Assembly: GCF_000423145.1 (NCBI RefSeq)
Contig: NZ_AUHK01000006.1
Location: 1-64,000 of the forward strand
Reading direction: 5' to 3'
DNA: 64,000 nucleotides
Source of the DNA: Helcococcus sueciensis DSM 17243
GTDB taxonomy: Bacteria > Bacillota > Clostridia > Tissierellales > Peptoniphilaceae
The stretch's first letter is position 1, and each line of letters starts with the position of its first letter. The notes under the pieces were generated by a model that saw only the letters and a list, made by a program, of their open reading frames with translations, was not told the origin of the DNA and ran no database searches. Made by a program: the position numbers and the translations under genes. Shown in pieces: positions 34,823 through 44,673 of this stretch.

Positions 34823-36936
34823 TGGATATAGTAAAAAATATTGCTCAACATCTTGATGTTAAAGAAATTCAAGTTCAAAAAACAATCGAATTAATTGATG
34901 AAGGAAACACTATTCCTTTTATTGCTAGATATAGAAAAGAAGTTACTGGTAATTTAACGGATGAAGTTTTAAGACAATTAGAAGAAAAGTTAAATTATTT
35001 AAGAAATTTGGAAAAAAGAAAAGAAGAAGTGATTACTTCTATTGAAAATCAAGAAAAAATGACCGATCAATTGATGGAAGCGATACAAAAAGCAGAAACT
35101 CTAAAAGAAGTAGAAGATATTTATCGTCCTTACAAACAAAAGAAACAAACTAGGGCTACAAAGGCGAAGGAAAAAGGTTTAGAACCATTATCAAACTTTA
35201 TACTTACTTGGAAAGAAGGAAATGGATCTATAGAAGAAGAAGCTGATAAATATATTACAGAAGAAGTTGAAACTAGAGAAGAAGCTATTCAAGGGGCTAA
35301 AGATATTTTAGCTGAATTAATTTCTGACACTACAGTATTTAGAAATATCTTGAGAAAAGATGCTAAAAGAGATGGGAAAATTGTCTCTATTGAAGCTAAT
35401 TATGATGAAAAAGATGCAGAAGAAGCTAAAACATTTGAAATCTATTTTGATTTTGAAGAAGAAATATCTAAAATTCCATCACATAGAATACTAGCTATCA
35501 ATAGAGGAGAGAAATTAGGATATTTAAAAGTATCTGTAAAATTAAATGACGAAGATAATATATTTTTAATAGCAATGAGTATTAATAAAGATAGAAGTTC
35601 TGAGTCTTACAAATATATTTATGAAGCTGCAGAAGATGGATATAAGAGACTTTTATTCCCGTCTGTTGAAAATGAAATTAGATCAGAGCTTACAGAAGCT
35701 GCAGATAGTCAAGCGATTGATGTGTTTGCAACTAATTTAAAACCATATTTAATGCAGGCTCCCATAAAAGGTACTGTTGTTATGGGACTTGATCCTGGAT
35801 ATAGAACAGGATGTAAGACGGTAGTTGTATCTGAGACTGGATCTTTATTGCACGATACAATAATATTCCCTGCAAAACCAAAGGAAGATATTGAAGGTTC
35901 AATTAAAATAATGAAAAAATTAATTGAAGAATATAATGTGGGTCTTATTGCTATAGGAAATGGAACGGCTTCAAGAGAGACAGAAGCTGTAGTATCTAAA
36001 ATGTTGTCTGAAAATGAGTTTAGTCATAAAGTTTACTATACAATAGTAAATGAGTCTGGAGCATCCATATATTCAGCTTCAAAAGTTGGTATTGAAGAGT
36101 TTCCAGACAAGGATGTTACAGTTAGAGGAGCGGTTTCAATTGCGAGAAGAATACAAGATCCACTTGCTGAACTTGTAAAAATTGAACCAAAACATATTGG
36201 TGTTGGTCAATATCAACACGATGTAAATCAAAAATTATTAACTGAAACATTGAATAATGTGGTGGAAGATAGTGTAAATACAGTAGGTGTAAATCTTAAT
36301 ACTGCATCAGCTTCACTTTTAGCTTATGTATCAGGGATTAATTCAAGCGTTTCAAAGAATATTGTTGAATATAGACAAGAAAATGGTATGTTTAAGTCAA
36401 GAAAAGAATTAAAAGATGTTAAAGGTTTAGGACCTAAGACCTTTACACAAGCAGCAGGATTTTTACGTATACCAAATAGTGAAAATCCATTAGATAATAC
36501 AGCTGTTCATCCCGAGTCATACAAAATAGCAGAACAAATAATGGATTTGGAATTGGATAAAATTGATATTAAAGAAACAGCTGAAAGATTAGAAGTAGGA
36601 GAACCTACATTGACTGATATTATAGCTGAACTTAGAAAGCCGGGAAGAGACCCTAGAGAAGATATGCCAAAACCTATACTTAGAGCAGATGTAGTAAGTA
36701 TAGATGATTTAGAGATTGGTATGGTACTTACTGGAACTGTTAGAAATGTAGTTGATTTTGGAGCTTTTGTAGATATTGGATTAAAAAATGATGGATTAGT
36801 TCATATTTCTGAACTTTCTGATAAATATGTAAAGAATCCTTCAGATATTGTAAAAGTTTCCGATATAGTAAAGGTTAAGATAATAGATATAGATAAAAAT
36901 AGAAATAAAGTAGCGCTTAGCATGAAAGGTATTTAG
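34822..36936 (+). CDS. tex: Tex-family S1 RNA-binding protein
   Basis: This encodes 704 residues. It starts in the prfB stop (TAATG), so it is translationally coupled. It has an N-terminal helical domain, the YqgF/RuvX-like nuclease-fold domain (VMGLDPGYRTGCKTVVV at about 320), helix-hairpin-helix units (LLAYVSGINSSVSKNIVEYR; LKDVKGLGPKTF) and the C-terminal S1 domain (GMVLTGTVRNVVDFGAFVDI... DGLVHISELS). Tex is a nucleic-acid-binding transcription accessory protein. Precise function remains open. Confidence 0.93.
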   Translation: MDIVKNIAQHLDVKEIQVQKTIELIDEGNTIPFIARYRKEVTGNLTDEVLRQLEEKLNYLRNLEKRKEEVITSIENQEKMTDQLMEAIQKAETLKEVEDIYRPYKQKKQTRATKAKEKGLEPLSNFILTWKEGNGSIEEEADKYITEEVETREEAIQGAKDILAELISDTTVFRNILRKDAKRDGKIVSIEANYDEKDAEEAKTFEIYFDFEEEISKIPSHRILAINRGEKLGYLKVSVKLNDEDNIFLIAMSINKDRSSESYKYIYEAAEDGYKRLLFPSVENEIRSELTEAADSQAIDVFATNLKPYLMQAPIKGTVVMGLDPGYRTGCKTVVVSETGSLLHDTIIFPAKPKEDIEGSIKIMKKLIEEYNVGLIAIGNGTASRETEAVVSKMLSENEFSHKVYYTIVNESGASIYSASKVGIEEFPDKDVTVRGAVSIARRIQDPLAELVKIEPKHIGVGQYQHDVNQKLLTETLNNVVEDSVNTVGVNLNTASASLLAYVSGINSSVSKNIVEYRQENGMFKSRKELKDVKGLGPKTFTQAAGFLRIPNSENPLDNTAVHPESYKIAEQIMDLELDKIDIKETAERLEVGEPTLTDIIAELRKPGRDPREDMPKPILRADVVSIDDLEIGMVLTGTVRNVVDFGAFVDIGLKNDGLVHISELSDKYVKNPSDIVKVSDIVKVKIIDIDKNRNKVALSMKGI

Positions 36937-36938
36937 AT

Positions 36939-38624
36939 ATGAAAATGGATAAATTTTATATGCCAACATTAAAAGAAGATCCACAAGATGCAGAAATTGC
37001 ATCACATAGACTTCTTTTAAGAGCAGGTATGATAAGAAAATCAGCATCAGGAATATATTCGTATTTACCACTTGGATATAGAGTGATTAGAAAAATTGAG
37101 AATATTGTTAGAGAAGGTATGGATAAATATGGTGCTCAAGAAGTATTGATGTCCGCTCTCCAACCACAAGAAATTTGGGAAGAATCAGGAAGATGGTCTA
37201 AATTTGGTGAAGAAATGTTTAGACTAAAAGATAGAAACAATAGAGAGTTTTGTCTTGGACCTACAGCAGAAGAGTATTTTACAACATTAGTAAGAGATGA
37301 GTTAAAATCTTATAAACAATTACCCCTAAATATTTATCAAATCCAAACAAAATATAGAGATGAAAAAAGGCCAAGATTTGGTATAAATAGAGCTCGTGAA
37401 TTTACAATGAAAGATGCTTATACATTTGATAAAGATCAACAAGGGCTTGAAGAATCATATCAAAATATGTGGGATGCATATGAATATATATTTGATAAAA
37501 TAGGTCTTGATTATAGAATTGTAGAAGGTGATAGTGGAATAATGGGAAGCGGAGTTTCTCATGAATTTATCGCTATGGCTGAAACAGGAGAGGGTGTAGT
37601 TGTATATAGTGATGAAACTGATTATGCAGCTACTGATGAAAAAGCTAAAGTAACATTATCTATATCGGAAAAAGAAGATGCTTTAGAACTAGAGCTTATA
37701 GACACTCCAAATGCTAAGACCATTGAAGAATTATCACAATTTACAGGTGAAGATAAGTCTAAATTTGCAAAAGTTATTGCGATGAAGACAGAAGATGAAA
37801 ACTTCATGATTGTAATTCCGGGTCATAGAGAATTAAATATATTAAAATTCCTTTCACATTTCAAAATTGCTGAAAATGAAATTGAAATGATGACTGATGA
37901 TGAAATTATTGCTTTAGGATCACATCCTGGATTTATGTCTCCAATAGGACTTAAAGATGTAAGAGTTATAGTGGATGAAAGAATTACTCAAATGAGTAAT
38001 TTCTATACTGGAGCAAATCAAATAGATAAACACTATAAAAATGTAAATTATGGGAGAGACTTTGAAGGTGAAGTTGTCGAAGATTTATTAATGATAGAAG
38101 AGGGTGATAAAGGTCCAAATGGCGAAGAGTTAAAATTCGCAAGAGGAGTTGAAGTAGGAAATATATTCCAACTAGGTACAAAATACTCTGAAACATTAAA
38201 TGCAAAATTCTTAGACGAGAATGGTAAGGAACAATATTTTGTAATGGGTTCTTATGGTATTGGTATTACAAGAACTGTTACTGCAGTTATAGAACAAAAC
38301 TATGATGAAGATGGAATCATCTGGCCTGAATCAATAGCTCCATATAAAGTTATAATAACTATAGTAAAGACTGGAGATAAAGATCAAGAAGAATTAGCTA
38401 ATAAAATATATGAAGAACTTATGGATAAAGGTGTAGAGGTTTTATTAGATAATAGAAAAGAAAGACCAGGTGTTAAATTTAAAGACAGAGATTTAATAGG
38501 AATACCTCATAGAATTACCGTAGGACGTGATGCTAAAGATGGTCTTGTGGAATATTCTACAAGGAAAGAAAAAGAAAATATTAGTATCAAGTACGAAGAA
38601 ATTATTGAAAAATTGAATTATTAA
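36939..38624 (+). CDS. proS: Prolyl-tRNA synthetase, bacterial type with editing insert
   Basis: This encodes 561 residues, two bases after tex. It is a class II synthetase: motif 1 region 'RKSASGIYSYLPLGYRVI', motif 2 'YRDEKRPRFGINRAREFTMKD', motif 3 'GSYGIGITRTVTAVIEQ'. The insert at about 230-390 is the YbaK-like Ala-tRNA(Pro) editing domain ('IPGHRELNILKFL', 'GSHPGFMSPIGL'). The anticodon domain follows, ending without the Zn domain of the eukaryotic/archaeal type. It has no T-box leader and is read from the prfB-tex transcript. A terminator follows. Confidence 0.96.
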   Translation: MKMDKFYMPTLKEDPQDAEIASHRLLLRAGMIRKSASGIYSYLPLGYRVIRKIENIVREGMDKYGAQEVLMSALQPQEIWEESGRWSKFGEEMFRLKDRNNREFCLGPTAEEYFTTLVRDELKSYKQLPLNIYQIQTKYRDEKRPRFGINRAREFTMKDAYTFDKDQQGLEESYQNMWDAYEYIFDKIGLDYRIVEGDSGIMGSGVSHEFIAMAETGEGVVVYSDETDYAATDEKAKVTLSISEKEDALELELIDTPNAKTIEELSQFTGEDKSKFAKVIAMKTEDENFMIVIPGHRELNILKFLSHFKIAENEIEMMTDDEIIALGSHPGFMSPIGLKDVRVIVDERITQMSNFYTGANQIDKHYKNVNYGRDFEGEVVEDLLMIEEGDKGPNGEELKFARGVEVGNIFQLGTKYSETLNAKFLDENGKEQYFVMGSYGIGITRTVTAVIEQNYDEDGIIWPESIAPYKVIITIVKTGDKDQEELANKIYEELMDKGVEVLLDNRKERPGVKFKDRDLIGIPHRITVGRDAKDGLVEYSTRKEKENISIKYEEIIEKLNY

Positions 38625-38641
38625 AAAAAAGACTTATATTC

Positions 38642-38684
38642 AAAAAACGAATAATAATACAGTATATTATTATTCGTTTTTTAT
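38642..38684 (+). terminator. Terminator after proS
   Basis: An A-run, CGAATAATAATA with TATTATTATTCG around a short loop, then a T-run. The long stem may act in both directions. Confidence 0.85.
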
Positions 38685-38829
38685 ATAACCAAATGATTGT
38701 TAATTAAAGAAATTTGCAATTATGCTGATTAAATCAAAGATTACAAAAAGGTTACGAAATAATATTTAATGTATATTTTAAATTTGATTGTAATTTATAA
38801 AATTTTTTTGATAAATAAAATAAAAAAAA

Positions 38830-38858
38830 TTGACAATTTAAAATGATTTCCATATAAT
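38830..38858 (+). promoter_or_regulatory. Consensus sigma-A promoter of oppA
   Basis: TTGACA (38830-38835), 17-base spacer, TATAAT (38853-38858): both boxes perfect. It lies 52 bases before the oppA start, with AGGAGG as ribosome-binding site. Confidence 0.88.
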
Positions 38859-38910
38859 CTAAACAATATAGAAAATTCAAATATGGATTCTCTAAAAAAT
38901 AGGAGGAATT

Positions 38911-40941
38911 ATGAGAAATTCTAAAAGATTACTATCATTATTACTAGCATTAGTAATGGTATTTTTAGTAGCTTGTGGACCATCAAACAATGGTGGAAGT
39001 ACAGGCAAGGAAACTGGGGGAGAATCAGGTGCTGAAACACCATCAGATGTTACATATCTAGATTCTTTAACAGTAGCAGGTACAAACGCATTAGAAACAA
39101 TGGATTATGTTGTTACAAACAAACAAGCAGACCACGCTTTTAATGCTAACTTTATCGATGGACTTATCGAAAATGACGAATATGGTAACTTGGTACCATC
39201 TATTGCAGAATCTTGGGAAACAAATGAAGATTCTACAGTTTGGACATTTAAATTAAAACAAGGTATTAAATGGGCTACATATGATGGACAAGAATACGCT
39301 GAAGTAACTGCACAAGACTTCTTAACAGGTTTAAGACATGCTGCAGAATTTGAATCAGGTGTATCATGGTTAGGACAAGGTGTAATCAAAGGCTATGCTG
39401 AATATTTAGCTTCAGATTTCTCAGATGCAGAATTTGAAAAAGTAGGAATTAAAGCTTTAGATGATTATACATTAGAATATACATTAGAAGCTCCAACACC
39501 TTTCTTTGGTGACTATGCAACATATAATTTATTATTACCTATTAATAAAGACTTCCTTGAATCTAAAGGTAGCGGATGTGCATTAGGTGCTCCAAACAAA
39601 GATGATTGTACATTTGGTTCAACAACACCAGACTCAATTCTTTATAATGGTGCATATGTACTTTCAACATATGACCAAAAATCATCAATCGTTTTAACAG
39701 CAAACGAATTATACTGGGATGCAGAAAATGTATTCTTAAAAACTGTAACAGAAGTATATGATGAAGGTGCAGATCCATATTCAATCAAGACAGGATTTGA
39801 ACAAGGAACATACCCATCAATGTCATTTAGACCTACATGGGAAGATTATACAAAAATTAGAGCAGAATATGAAGAATATATAAGAGCTTCATTGCCAACA
39901 CCAACAACATATGGTATAACAATGAACTTTAATAGACAATCATTTAATGAAACAGGTTATGCAAATGATGAAACTTTAAGAGAACAAACAAAAGCTGCAC
40001 TTCAAAACTTAAACTTTAGAAAAGCTTTAAGAGCAGCGTTTGATAGACAAGCTTACTTAGAAATATCAGCTCCTGAGCAAATTGCTATGGAATCAAAGAG
40101 AAATATTTATAACTATCCAGATGCAGGTACTAAATCTGATGGAACAATGTACTTTGATTCAGTAACAGCTCACTATAATGAAGATACAGGTGAAAATGTA
40201 GACCTAAATGATGGCCAAGAACCATTCTTCAGTAAAGAAAAAGCTTTAGAATATATCGAAGCAGCTAAAAAAGAAGGTATACAATTCCCAATTAACTTGG
40301 ACTTGATTACTATCGAAACAAATGAAAGATTAGTTAAACAAGCAAATTCATTTAAGCAATCAGTTGAAGCTAATACTGATGGACAAATTATTGTACACGT
40401 AGTACTTGCTCCAAAAGATGTAGTTTATGGAGTAACATACTACAACGAAGAACCTTCCGAAGCAGATTATGATATTTCAACATTTACAGGTTGGGGTACA
40501 GACTACTCAGATCCAAAATCATTTACTGAAACAATGTCACCAACAGTTGGTTCATTGATGACAAGTTTAGGATTGGGTAGAGTTGATAAAGAAGGAAATG
40601 TTGAAGATTTAGAAATCAAGAAAAAACTTGGTTTAATGGAATACGAAGAATTATATCAAGCAGCTCAAAAAGAAACATCTGACTTTGACAAGAGATATGA
40701 TTTATTCGCAAGAGCTGATGCTAAGACAATAGAAAATGTATTATATATACCAACTCAAATGCAAACAAGAGTTGAAATGGTATCTAAGATGGAACCATTT
40801 ACAGGTATGTACTCACAAGTAGGTATCAGAACAGAATCATACAAGAAGAGAAAATTAAGAGACTCTCTAGTAACAGCTGAAGAATATAATAAAGCATATG
40901 AAGCTTGGATGGAAAAAAGAGCAGAAGCAGCTTCAAATTAG
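38911..40941 (+). CDS. oppA: Oligopeptide ABC transporter substrate-binding lipoprotein
   Basis: This encodes 676 residues. The lipobox LVAC places the lipidated Cys at residue 22. A Gly/Ser/Thr linker is followed by the SBP family 5 fold ('LIENDEYGNLVPSIAESWE', 'TVWTFKLKQGIKWATYDG', 'NFRKALRAAFDRQAYL'). Length and gene order resemble the pneumococcal Ami system (AmiA ~659) more than E. coli OppA (~540). It captures peptides outside the membrane and hands them to OppBC. A strong promoter, near-optimal codons and a terminator directly after the gene point to much higher expression than the other opp genes. Confidence 0.95.
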   Translation: MRNSKRLLSLLLALVMVFLVACGPSNNGGSTGKETGGESGAETPSDVTYLDSLTVAGTNALETMDYVVTNKQADHAFNANFIDGLIENDEYGNLVPSIAESWETNEDSTVWTFKLKQGIKWATYDGQEYAEVTAQDFLTGLRHAAEFESGVSWLGQGVIKGYAEYLASDFSDAEFEKVGIKALDDYTLEYTLEAPTPFFGDYATYNLLLPINKDFLESKGSGCALGAPNKDDCTFGSTTPDSILYNGAYVLSTYDQKSSIVLTANELYWDAENVFLKTVTEVYDEGADPYSIKTGFEQGTYPSMSFRPTWEDYTKIRAEYEEYIRASLPTPTTYGITMNFNRQSFNETGYANDETLREQTKAALQNLNFRKALRAAFDRQAYLEISAPEQIAMESKRNIYNYPDAGTKSDGTMYFDSVTAHYNEDTGENVDLNDGQEPFFSKEKALEYIEAAKKEGIQFPINLDLITIETNERLVKQANSFKQSVEANTDGQIIVHVVLAPKDVVYGVTYYNEEPSEADYDISTFTGWGTDYSDPKSFTETMSPTVGSLMTSLGLGRVDKEGNVEDLEIKKKLGLMEYEELYQAAQKETSDFDKRYDLFARADAKTIENVLYIPTQMQTRVEMVSKMEPFTGMYSQVGIRTESYKKRKLRDSLVTAEEYNKAYEAWMEKRAEAASN

Positions 40942-40954
40942 AAAGTATTTGAGG

Positions 40955-40988
40955 TAGAGGTTGAAAGTAATTTCAACCTCTATTTTAT
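40955..40988 (+). terminator. Partial terminator between oppA and oppB
   Basis: TAGAGGTTGAAA (40955-40966) pairs perfectly with TTTCAACCTCTA (40971-40982), loop GTAA, then a T-rich tail. It would end most oppA transcripts and let a fraction read into oppBCDF. Confidence 0.85.
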
Positions 40989-41008
40989 TAAATATAGTTA
41001 AAGAGAAA

Positions 41009-41062
41009 ATTGATAACTTTTACAATTTCTCAAATATTTGCAAAATTGTAAAAGTTATCAAT
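41009..41062. repeat. 20-bp perfect inverted repeat between oppA and oppB
   Basis: The arms 41009-41028 and 41043-41062 are perfectly complementary, with a 14-base loop. The arms are AT-rich (contain GATAACTTTTACAA). Only a weak T-tract follows. It could be a second terminator, an mRNA-stabilising hairpin for the long oppA message, or an operator. Confidence 0.85.
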
Positions 41063-41147
41063 AATTTTTATTTGATTACAGAGTAAAATTATAATATAAT
41101 TAAAGCTATAATTATATCTTTACTACGATATAGAAGGAGAGAACGAG

Positions 41148-42644
41148 ATGAAAAAATATATATGGCTTAGAGTTATAAAGTCAATAATTTCTATTTTTCT
41201 TGTAACAGCTATAGTAATCGCTATGGTATTTACAATGATTAATAGAGATGATGTTTTCCAAAATGATCAAACTTATAGAAAACTAAGAGGTAACACTAAG
41301 ACAGAATATAGATACAATACTCTCGAGAGTTTGGGGTATTTAGATAAACTGAGCTTAGGAGAAATGTGTTCTATAGAAGACGTAGATAGAGCTTCTTGTC
41401 TAGATGTAGAATCAGATGATTATGCAAAAGCAGAAGCGTATTGGAAAGACAAAGGATATACAATAGGTACTTATAGTGCTACTGGTGATCCATTAACAGG
41501 TTCGAAGTATGCTACTAGAGATTATTCAGTAGTAGAATTAGTATATAAATACTTTAGTAAAATGTTTGACTTTGATTATCCAAATAAGATAAAAGATGCT
41601 AATAATCCTGATTTAGATAATAATAGAGGATATTATTTTGGTACAGATTTTAATGGTGTTCCAGCTTTAATGTGTAATGGTTGTGAATACAAATATCAAA
41701 TATATTTTAATGGTAAATTCCCATTTATACATGGTAATATGTTGAAGTTAAATTTTGGTAATTCATATCCTACAAGTCCAGGGATTCCAACTATTGATGT
41801 TATTTCTAAAGGACAAGGGGCTCAAGTTCGTACAGAACAAAAATATGAAACTGGAGAAGTTATAAATTCTGCAGATAATAGACATACATTGAGATATAAA
41901 TTTATGCCAGATCATTTAGATCAAAGAAAATATGTAGATAATTATGCCACAGTAGATTTAAAAACTGATGCGCCTTCAATGATTGGTACATCATATCTGT
42001 TTGGTATTATTTCATTAGTATTTGCTTATGTATTAGCATTACCTTGGGGTGTTGCTATGGCAAGAAATAAAGATAAATTGACTGATAAGATAGGTATATT
42101 GTTTATCAATCTATCTATAGCGATACCATCATTGGCTTTAATTTTCTTCTTAAAATATATTGGGTCACTATTTGGACTACCAGATAAATTCCCACAATTT
42201 GGAGCAGGAAATATTAAATCTTATATTATGCCAATTATAGTTATGACAATTATCAGTATGCCTGGATTAATGACATGGATTAGAAGATATATGATAGATC
42301 AATCTTCTTCTGACTATGTAAAATTTGCAAAGGCAAAAGGTTTATCAAGAGCAGAAATTTCAAAAAATCATATATTAAAGAATGCTATTATACCAATAGT
42401 TAATGGTATACCAGCGTCAATAGTACTTCAAATCAGTGGTGCTATATATACTGAAACTATATTTGCTATACCTGGTATGGGTAAGATGTTACCAGATGCG
42501 ATTAAATCAGTTAACAACAATATGATTATTACATTGACATTTATATTTACAGCATTATCAATATTCTCACTATTTGCTGGTGACTTATTGCTTACATGGG
42601 TGGATCCACGTATCTCACTTAATGCTAAGAAAGGAGATATCTAA
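41148..42644 (+). CDS. oppB: Oligopeptide ABC transporter permease OppB/AmiC type
   Basis: This encodes 498 residues, the same as pneumococcal AmiC and far longer than E. coli OppB (306). One membrane helix lies at 10-30. A ~230-residue extracytoplasmic insert with several Cys (about 65-75 and near 180) follows, then the usual five-helix permease. The EAA loop 'YVKFAKAKGLSRAEISKNHI' contacts the ATPases. AAGGAGAG precedes the start. Its stop overlaps the oppC start. Confidence 0.94.
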   Translation: MKKYIWLRVIKSIISIFLVTAIVIAMVFTMINRDDVFQNDQTYRKLRGNTKTEYRYNTLESLGYLDKLSLGEMCSIEDVDRASCLDVESDDYAKAEAYWKDKGYTIGTYSATGDPLTGSKYATRDYSVVELVYKYFSKMFDFDYPNKIKDANNPDLDNNRGYYFGTDFNGVPALMCNGCEYKYQIYFNGKFPFIHGNMLKLNFGNSYPTSPGIPTIDVISKGQGAQVRTEQKYETGEVINSADNRHTLRYKFMPDHLDQRKYVDNYATVDLKTDAPSMIGTSYLFGIISLVFAYVLALPWGVAMARNKDKLTDKIGILFINLSIAIPSLALIFFLKYIGSLFGLPDKFPQFGAGNIKSYIMPIIVMTIISMPGLMTWIRRYMIDQSSSDYVKFAKAKGLSRAEISKNHILKNAIIPIVNGIPASIVLQISGAIYTETIFAIPGMGKMLPDAIKSVNNNMIITLTFIFTALSIFSLFAGDLLLTWVDPRISLNAKKGDI

Positions 42645-43597
42645 TGACAGAAGAAAAATTAGAAAAAGACATTGTACTGTCTGACGACTTATTTGAATTT
42701 GTCAAAGTTGATGAAAAAGCTTCTGAAAAAATAGCTACTCCTGAATATTCTTATTGGGGATCAGTATTTAGAAAATTCTTTTCTTCAAAAGTTGCTGTGT
42801 TTATGTTAGTGGTTTTAATAGCGGTTCTTGCATTTGCTTTTATACAGCCTATGTTTTCAGGATTTGATAATTTAAATACATCAAATATTAACAATCCAAA
42901 AATGAGATTTATAAGACCAAATTGGGAACATCCATTTGGTACAGACGATGTTGGTAGACCAGTATTTGATTTAGTATGGGCAGGAGCTCGTACTTCACTA
43001 TCAATTTCATTTATAACTACATTTATCACTATGACACTTGGTATTATTGTAGGTACAGTTTGGGGATTTAACAAGAAATTAGACTTTTATTTAATGGACA
43101 TTTATAATATTGTGTCTAATATTCCTTATACTTTAATTGTAATGATTCTATCATATACATTGGGTGCAGGTGTTCCACAACTTATATTTGCGTTATCTGC
43201 TACATCTTGGATTGGGGTAGCATATTTCATGAGAGTTCAAGTAATGATAATCCGTGATAGAGAATATAATATGGCTTCAAAGGTATTGGGTTCTTCTACA
43301 ATGAAGATAATTACTCACAATATCTTACCTCAACTTATTTCTATCATAGTTACATCAGCTTCAACACGTATGCCAGCTTATGTATCTACAGAAGTATTCT
43401 TAGGATATATAGGATTAGGTTTAACTCAATCTACAGCATCTTTAGGTAGAACTATACAAGATCATTCACAATACATGCAATCAGCTACTTATTTATTTAT
43501 AATACCAGTTGCTGTATTAGCAGTAATTACAGTGTCATTTTATATAGTAGGTCAAAAATTAGCGGATGCTAGTGACCCTAGAAATCACGGAATATAG
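42644..43597 (+). CDS. oppC: Oligopeptide ABC transporter permease OppC/AmiD type
   Basis: This encodes 317 residues and overlaps oppB by one base (TAATG). A cytoplasmic N-terminus of ~45 residues precedes six membrane helices. 'HPFGTDDVGRPVFDLVWAGA' is the OppC signature after helix 1. The EAA loop is 'EYNMASKVLGSSTMKIITHN'. It forms the channel with OppB. Confidence 0.95.
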   Translation: MTEEKLEKDIVLSDDLFEFVKVDEKASEKIATPEYSYWGSVFRKFFSSKVAVFMLVVLIAVLAFAFIQPMFSGFDNLNTSNINNPKMRFIRPNWEHPFGTDDVGRPVFDLVWAGARTSLSISFITTFITMTLGIIVGTVWGFNKKLDFYLMDIYNIVSNIPYTLIVMILSYTLGAGVPQLIFALSATSWIGVAYFMRVQVMIIRDREYNMASKVLGSSTMKIITHNILPQLISIIVTSASTRMPAYVSTEVFLGYIGLGLTQSTASLGRTIQDHSQYMQSATYLFIIPVAVLAVITVSFYIVGQKLADASDPRNHGI

Positions 43598-43605
43598 GAG
43601 GAATT

Positions 43606-44673
43606 ATGGAAAAGAATAATACAATATTATCTGTAAAAGACTTAGAAGTAAAATTCCAAGTACGTGATAGACAACTTACTGCTATTAGAAGAGTTAGCTT
43701 AGATTTTGAAGAAGGAAAAGTAGTAGCCATAGTAGGTGAATCAGGATCTGGGAAGTCTGTATTTACAAAGACTTTTACAGGTATGTTAGATGAAAATGGG
43801 ACAATAACTAATGGTGAAATTTGGTTTGAAGGTCAAGATATTTCTAAATTTACCAAAGATAAAGAATGGTTAGGAATTAGAGGGAAGAAAATTGCAACAA
43901 TTTTCCAAGACCCTATGACATCTTTAAACCCTGTTAGAACAATTGGATATCAAATTTCAGAAGTTATTGTAAAACATCAAGGCAAATCGAAAAAAGAAGC
44001 TAAAGATATTGCTATCGAATTAATGAGAAGAGTAGGTATACCAGAACCAGAAAAAAGATTTGATGAATATCCATTCATGTATTCTGGTGGTATGAGACAA
44101 AGAATAGTTATTGCAATTGCTTTAGCTTGTAGACCTAAAATTTTAATTTGTGATGAACCAACAACAGCTTTAGACGTTACAATTCAAGCGCAAATCATAC
44201 AACTTATTAGAGATTTGTCTGAAGAATATGGTTTTACAACAATATATATTACTCACGACTTAGGTGTTGTGGCTAAGGTTGCTGATATGGTTGCTGTAAT
44301 GTATGCTGGTCAAGTTATAGAATATGGAACAGCTGAAGAAGTATTTTATGATCCTAGACATCCATATACATGGGGGCTATTATCATCACTTCCACAATTA
44401 GAAGATAAAAAAGGTGAATTGTTATCGATTAAAGGTACACCACCTTCATTATTTGAAGAGATTAAAGGTGATGCATTTGCTTTAAGAAGTGACTATGCTA
44501 TGAAAATAGATTTCGAAAAAGAACCACCAATGTTTAAGGTTAGTGATACTCATTATGCTAAAACATGGTTATTACACGAAAAGGCTCCAAAAGTATTGCC
44601 ACCAGAACAAATTAGAGATCTACACAATAAGATGGATAAAATAACAACAAAAGGAGGAGACTATGTTGGATAA
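43606..44673 (+). CDS. oppD: Oligopeptide ABC transporter ATPase OppD/AmiE type
   Basis: This encodes 355 residues, the same length as AmiE, after AGGAGG. Walker A is GESGSGKS, the Q-loop is [12 protein letters not shown], the signature is YSGGMRQRI and Walker B is [12 protein letters not shown]. The C-terminal oligopeptide extension ([15 protein letters not shown]) is present, but the Cys cluster that binds Fe-S in some Opp/Dpp ATPases is absent. It energises peptide import together with OppF. Confidence 0.96.
   Translation: MEKNNTILSVKDLEVKFQVRDRQLTAIRRVSLDFEEGKVVAIVGESGSGKSVFTKTFTGMLDENGTITNGEIWFEGQDISKFTKDKEWLGIRGKKIATIFQDPMTSLNPVRTIGYQISEVIVKHQGKSKKEAKDIAIELMRRVGIPEPEKRFDEYPFMYSGGMRQRIVIAIALACRPKILICDEPTTALDVTIQAQIIQLIRDLSEEYGFTTIYITHDLGVVAKVADMVAVMYAGQVIEYGTAEEVFYDPRHPYTWGLLSSLPQLEDKKGELLSIKGTPPSLFEEIKGDAFALRSDYAMKIDFEKEPPMFKVSDTHYAKTWLLHEKAPKVLPPEQIRDLHNKMDKITTKGGDYVG

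Noticed and set aside
38625-38910. T-box or other riboswitch near the tRNA-synthetase genes
   Set aside because: No T-box core sequence is visible before proS or serS; the gap after proS holds only a terminator and the oppA promoter.
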